Shown: piece after piece, positions 59,494-64,000 of the stretch
Numbering within the stretch: the stretch's first letter is position 1
Layout: each line of letters begins with the position of its first letter
Source of the DNA: Sphagnum compactum
Taxonomy: Eukaryota > Bryophyta > Sphagnopsida > Sphagnales
Reading direction: 5' to 3'
NCBI GenBank assembly: GCA_965153455.1
Contig: OZ234493.1
Location: 32,850,213 to 32,914,212 of the forward strand
Length of the DNA: 64,000 bases
The notes under the pieces: model-generated
What the model saw: the letters and a program-made list of their open reading frames with translations, nothing else
What the model was told of the DNA's origin: nothing
The model's database searches: none
Position numbers and translations under genes: made by a program

Positions 59494-60135
59494 TAACTAT
59501 TTTTGTTGTACCTTTTCAGGTTCGGTGATAATTACATATTTTTAAAATGTCAATTTTTTATTTTTTATTTCCAAAATGCCAAAAGTTAAAAGAAATTATT
59601 TGCTTGTGGGTGCTGAATTTTTGTTTTGGGAACTACCTAATTTTGGGAAAGTGTGATGGATTTGGTGGCAGAGACAAAGAAGTTGGCGAAGAGTGACTTT
59701 GTGAGTAGAAATCATTATCTACTTTCTTCCTTGTTTTGCTTTGAAATCTTGAGTCACAAATTGAGATCAAATATCTTTTTCAGAGATGTCACAGTGAAAG
59801 CTAAACACTCAAACCGCTAGACTATGATTCAATGTTGGTTTGGTATCAACTTTTTGACATATTAGCTTGTTAGAAGAGTATTGGTACTATAATTTTTTTC
59901 AAAGTTATATATCCTTTTGATATCAATAACCCATGGTTTGCAATTTCATGGTGCAATCGTGTAATCTAAATTTGACTAGTGTTATACTAGTAGGTATATA
60001 AAGTGAACTCTGGCATTGATTCAATATCCTTGTGAATGCAAAATTTCTAAATGCCATGCAACACAAGTATGATATGAATGACCAACACAAGTACATTACA
60101 AAGGCCAAGTTGTAGATTGTAGCCATTGAAACGTT
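59494..60135. other. Gene-free stretch
   Basis: Nothing recognised between the MITE and the 86-bp array. A minus-strand 76-codon frame (59923-60153) has no domain. Confidence 0.4.
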
Positions 60136-60645
60136 GAAAAAATCAAATAGCATGACAAAATAATCATTGCAAATGCAAATTGAAAACCAAATGAAAGCAC
60201 ATTTGTCTTATTGGAATTGTCGAAAAAACGATAAGCATGTTAGAATAATCACTGCAAATGCAAATTGTGAACCAAATGAAAGCACATTTGCCTTATTGCA
60301 AATGTCGAAAAAATTGATAAGCATGTTAGAATAATCATTACAAATGCAAATTGAGAACCAAATGAAAGCACATTTGCCTTATTGCAAATGTCGAAAAAAC
60401 TGATAAGCATGTTAGAATAATCATTACAAATGCAAATTGAGAACCAAATGAAAGCACATTTGCCTTATTGCAAATGTCGAAAAAATTGATAAGCATGTTA
60501 GAATAATCATTACAAATGCAAATTGAGAACCAAATGAAAGCACATTTGCCTTATTGCAAATGTCGAAAAAATTGATAAGCATGTTAGAATAATCATTACA
60601 AATGCAAATTGAGAACCAAATGAAAGCACATTTGCCTTATTGTTC
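60136..60645. repeat. 86-bp tandem array, about six units, each with a hairpin
   Basis: ATAAGCATGTTAGAATAATC starts at 60231, 60317, 60403, 60489 and 60575, exactly 86 bp apart. Each unit also holds ACAAATGCAAATTGAGAACC, AAATGAAAGC, and ACATTTGC-CTTATT-GCAAATGT, a perfect 8-bp stem with a 6-nt loop (intact at 60284, 60370, 60456 and 60542). The first unit (from about 60136) is diverged and has a broken stem; the last stops within the stem. Inner units are almost identical, so the array is young. Confidence 0.93.
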
Positions 60646-63600
60646 ACGATCACACACATACATAAGCAAGAAAATAACCCACATTCATTTCCAAAATGGT
60701 TAATGCATTGAAATTAGTTAGACGAGGGTGCCACAAAACAAAAAGTGTCATACCCTAGTTGAAAGGTTGCCATTGCTCTCAACTTTCAACATCAAGACAC
60801 AAAAATCATGCAAGTGTGTGAAGCAAAGATTGATGCCAAGGGAGATGGCTACACAAAACCCCTCAAGATTGGTATGCGTTTTAGCATTTAAATTAGTGTT
60901 GGGTGGTTTTCTATTTGTTGTCAACCTTGGTAGTGTGGGTTTTGAAGGATCCTTTTAAAAATTGTTGGTGGTGAATTAAGAGTTCAATGGTGACCTCCAT
61001 TAAGCACTTGGATTAGAGTCCAAGTCTAAGGGGTTGAATAAAAAAACTTGGATTTCAATCACATACAATTTACACATTGCAACCAAATTTCCAATTCAAA
61101 TTTTAAGAACTATTAAGACACTTTTAAAAAAAAAACACATATATTTAAGAATAGATAATGCTATTTTGTAATGAGCACTTTTGTACACCTAGTGCCCATT
61201 ACGAACTCAAATTGCATAACATGGGTCCAAAATGTAATGGGTATCATCCATCTTTTTTGAGCAAAAGATAAATTAGGCCAAACATAGACAAGGAAAAGAA
61301 GAAATAGGTAGTATTTTTGTACTACATGCAATAACAACTATGTGCACATATATATGGGGCATTACTAAATTTATTAACTTGATTAGTTGGGTTCATTCAT
61401 GGTTGGGGTTTAAAAAAAAGCCTCCACAACTTTTCTAAGGTTATATTTTACTAATAACATTTAAATGAAATAAATTTGGATAAGAAAAATTGAATAATCC
61501 AAGATAAGATAATTGATGTGGTGGTGGTGATTTTTCACATGTGTACATAAATTTGTGCATCAATTTTTTGGTTTACAAGTAAAAATATATAAACTGTTTA
61601 AATGAATTTTTATAAATAACCAAAAAAAAAAATTTGCATAATTTTTTTTTGCACATGTGACTTGCACCTGAAGCTAAAATGTTTGAGCTTAATGAATATA
61701 AACAATTGGCCAAATGGTAAACAAAAAAGGTCCTTTCCTCTGGAGACTGTTGGTTTAAAATTTCATGTTTTTGAAATTTTGATATGAATTGTTGTTTCAT
61801 TCTTTTTAATTATTTTATAACAAAAATATAGTTAAAAAAATTGATATATTTAGTTAAAAGACATTTACATAATATTCAAATCAATTTAAAATATTTTTTA
61901 TTAACTTAACAAGACTTGATTTTATTTATTGGCATACAACAATCTAATACAATTGTTATCATTTAAATAATACAAAATTATATAATTGAACTCTAAAATC
62001 GTATTAAAGTTAAATGTTCATTTTTGGAACCCCAGTTTTGAATGAACATAATTATGACTCTTTGATTATTCTAGCAATTGAACCACAAGAACAATCAATC
62101 TTCCACACCATGGCCCATGTTTTATTTATAAATATTTTCACAATATTATGGGTGTGGTTGGGTTTCCCCTTGTTTGTGAAAAGGCAGCTGGATTTCTCCC
62201 ATGGTTATTATTTTTGGATGGCTCATTGGTTTGGATCCATAAACCCTTGTAAAGACCTTGGTAAAGCTTAGGTGGCATTTAGAAAACCACCCAACATTGA
62301 TCTAAACCTTACATTTTGGTTAGTCATTGTTATTAGATTTTTGCAAAACACATACTAGTGGTATATTAGTATTGGCCCAATACCAATTTGGAAAAATACT
62401 AAGCTAGTCAAGTTTTTAATAATATTGTTGATATCGTTATTGATATTAAGGGTCATCATATATATTGGACCAACCTTATTATAAAATTTATACATTTGTT
62501 GAAATTCATGTATAAATTATGATCACGCAAATGAACATGCCATGACAAAGTTGTGAGAAAAAATTTCAAATTGATGGCAATAGATATTTACAAGATTAAC
62601 TTGGGTTGTTAGTTATCACAACTTGTGTTATTCAAATTATATTATAAAGGCCATTGTAATTTTATGGGCTAGTTTTTGGTGATTCTTAAATTTTCTATTG
62701 TATTGCTTACCGTTCCTCTTTTGCACAATGATTAAAGTTTGAGGGTTTTATTGCAAAAGGATTTTGAGGTGGGTTTGGAGAGGGAAATAATGCTTTATGA
62801 TCTAAGCTTAGGGGTTGAGGGAGTGGAGATTCATTTGAGGAGGGCTCAACCGAATGGTGCATTCAAGTTTTCAACATCTTGTGCATTGACAAGCCACTTT
62901 TTAAACGTTTCCATGTCCAAGGGTGTTAAAAAATCTTGGTCAAGAATTATATGTACTAGCGTGAACAATATCATGTAACCATAACTTGTGTGTCTACATT
63001 AAAAATCCATAGGCTAACCAAATGGGTGGTTTCACAAAGAACAATGAACTACTTAGCTATGCACCAACACCTATTTGTAAGAAAAGATTGATGGTATCTT
63101 CCCATTCTACAACTAGTTTTTATTACTATGCATGTAATAATCCATGCACAATTATCATTATGTCATGAAAAATATTATTTCAACTTCCTTAGCAACAATC
63201 CTCAACGATGGGGGATTCATCATACTTACATGAGGGTAAGCAAAGGGCTTTGTAATCATGAACCTTGGTGGCAACCCATGAAATGAATTGGCTTTAAATG
63301 CCTACATATAATTCAAAGTGCCCACATCTTGTTGGACTATAATGTCATATGAGATCTTTGATATTTCCCATTGTTGATTCTCCTCATCATATTTGTCAAA
63401 GCTACTCTCTTTATCATCATCAACTTCATCACCTAACTTGGATTCCATCATTGTTTTTTCAGTGGTAAGTTGATGTTGTGCAAACTTGACTACATTTTAT
63501 TACACTTGTTCAAGTGTGGTCACCATTATCCATAGTTATATTTGCATGCCATTAATGTACACCACTTTTGGCATGATAAACAATGTGTTTTTTTTTTCAA

Positions 63601-64000
63601 AAAAATTGACCAAGATCCCCATGGTTTCTCCTCCTTCACAATTTATAGGAATTGAGAAATACACCAAGGTGATGAATTAATCAGGATGTATTGGTCTCAC
63701 ATAAGATTTTGGTATATCATGTTATTTGAAAGTGTATATGTACAATGGGCAAATATAGAGATCTCACAAGTTCTTTCAAATGATCTTTTATTCTCTTTCA
63801 TAAAATAGATCAAGGATTAGATTTGAAATTAGTTCCTCATTGTGAGATATCACAATTGAAGTGAAAACCTTAATCATGAAAAGAGTACATGGTTAGTGCA
63901 ACATGAAAAAAATCACCTTTAAATATGCATGGAGGGTTTGTCTACTAATTCTATTTACTCATTTCAAATCAATTCTTTTGCCTTAAATTAGTTTGCTAAT
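60646..64000. other. Gene-free right end of the window
   Basis: AT-rich with no gene recognised. A small hairpin, GTAATGAGCACT with AGTGCCCATTAC (about 61169-61203, one mismatch), is the only structure seen. The 85-codon frame at 62014-62271 has no domain. Confidence 0.45.

Noticed and set aside
60136-60645. The 86-bp array as a CRISPR-like array
   Set aside because: Whole units are near-identical with no variable spacers, and the window is plant nuclear DNA.

Overview
This is land-plant nuclear DNA. The recognisable genes belong to plant families (a CFL1-like WW-domain protein and a cell-number-regulator/PLAC8 protein), they have GT-AG introns, and the intergenic DNA holds eroded Ty1/copia and pogo-type transposon relics and MITEs. 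Three genes in 64 kb, strongly AT-rich spacers with old decayed repeats, and relics of a Penelope-type retroelement suggest a large-genome gymnosperm, fern or lycophyte rather than a compact angiosperm. The species cannot be fixed from the sequence alone.

Layout. (1) 1-1053, minus strand: two exons of a CFL1-like WW-domain gene whose 3' end runs off the left edge. Its upstream flank (about 1.5-2.4 kb) is a microsatellite-rich direct duplication with a ~320-bp interspersed repeat between the two halves; three more copies of that repeat lie at 2.7, 5.3 and 26.3 kb. (2) 2.4-41 kb: a gene desert with a Penelope-like relic (16.9-18.2 kb, minus), an eroded copia pol (20.2-21.1 kb, plus), a pogo/Tigger-like transposase pseudogene (37.0-38.1 kb, plus), MITE-like fold-backs, several tandem arrays and an almost pure A/T block at 35.6-36.4 kb. 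(3) 41.2-51 kb: the gene-rich, GC-richer part. A ~590-bp tandem array precedes a four-exon CNR6-like PLAC8 gene (42672-45709, plus) whose 1.86-kb second intron contains a Penelope-like relic. A second, 5'-truncated Penelope-like copy lies just behind its stop codon. Convergent to it is an unbroken 886-codon gene (48220-50880, minus) for a disordered, repeat-containing, probably nuclear protein of no family I recognise. (4) 51-64 kb: gene-free, with four fold-back elements or hairpins, a 22-nt G run and a sharp 86-bp tandem array whose units each encode a perfect hairpin.

The genes do not form a pathway. The observation most worth following is that the three Penelope-like relics share a tail that folds into two adjacent hairpins in all three copies, with paired bases changing together. 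This is a candidate conserved RNA structure of the element. The 886-aa protein with its six-unit ELECHSRVP-type repeat and the 86-bp hairpin array are the next most unusual items.
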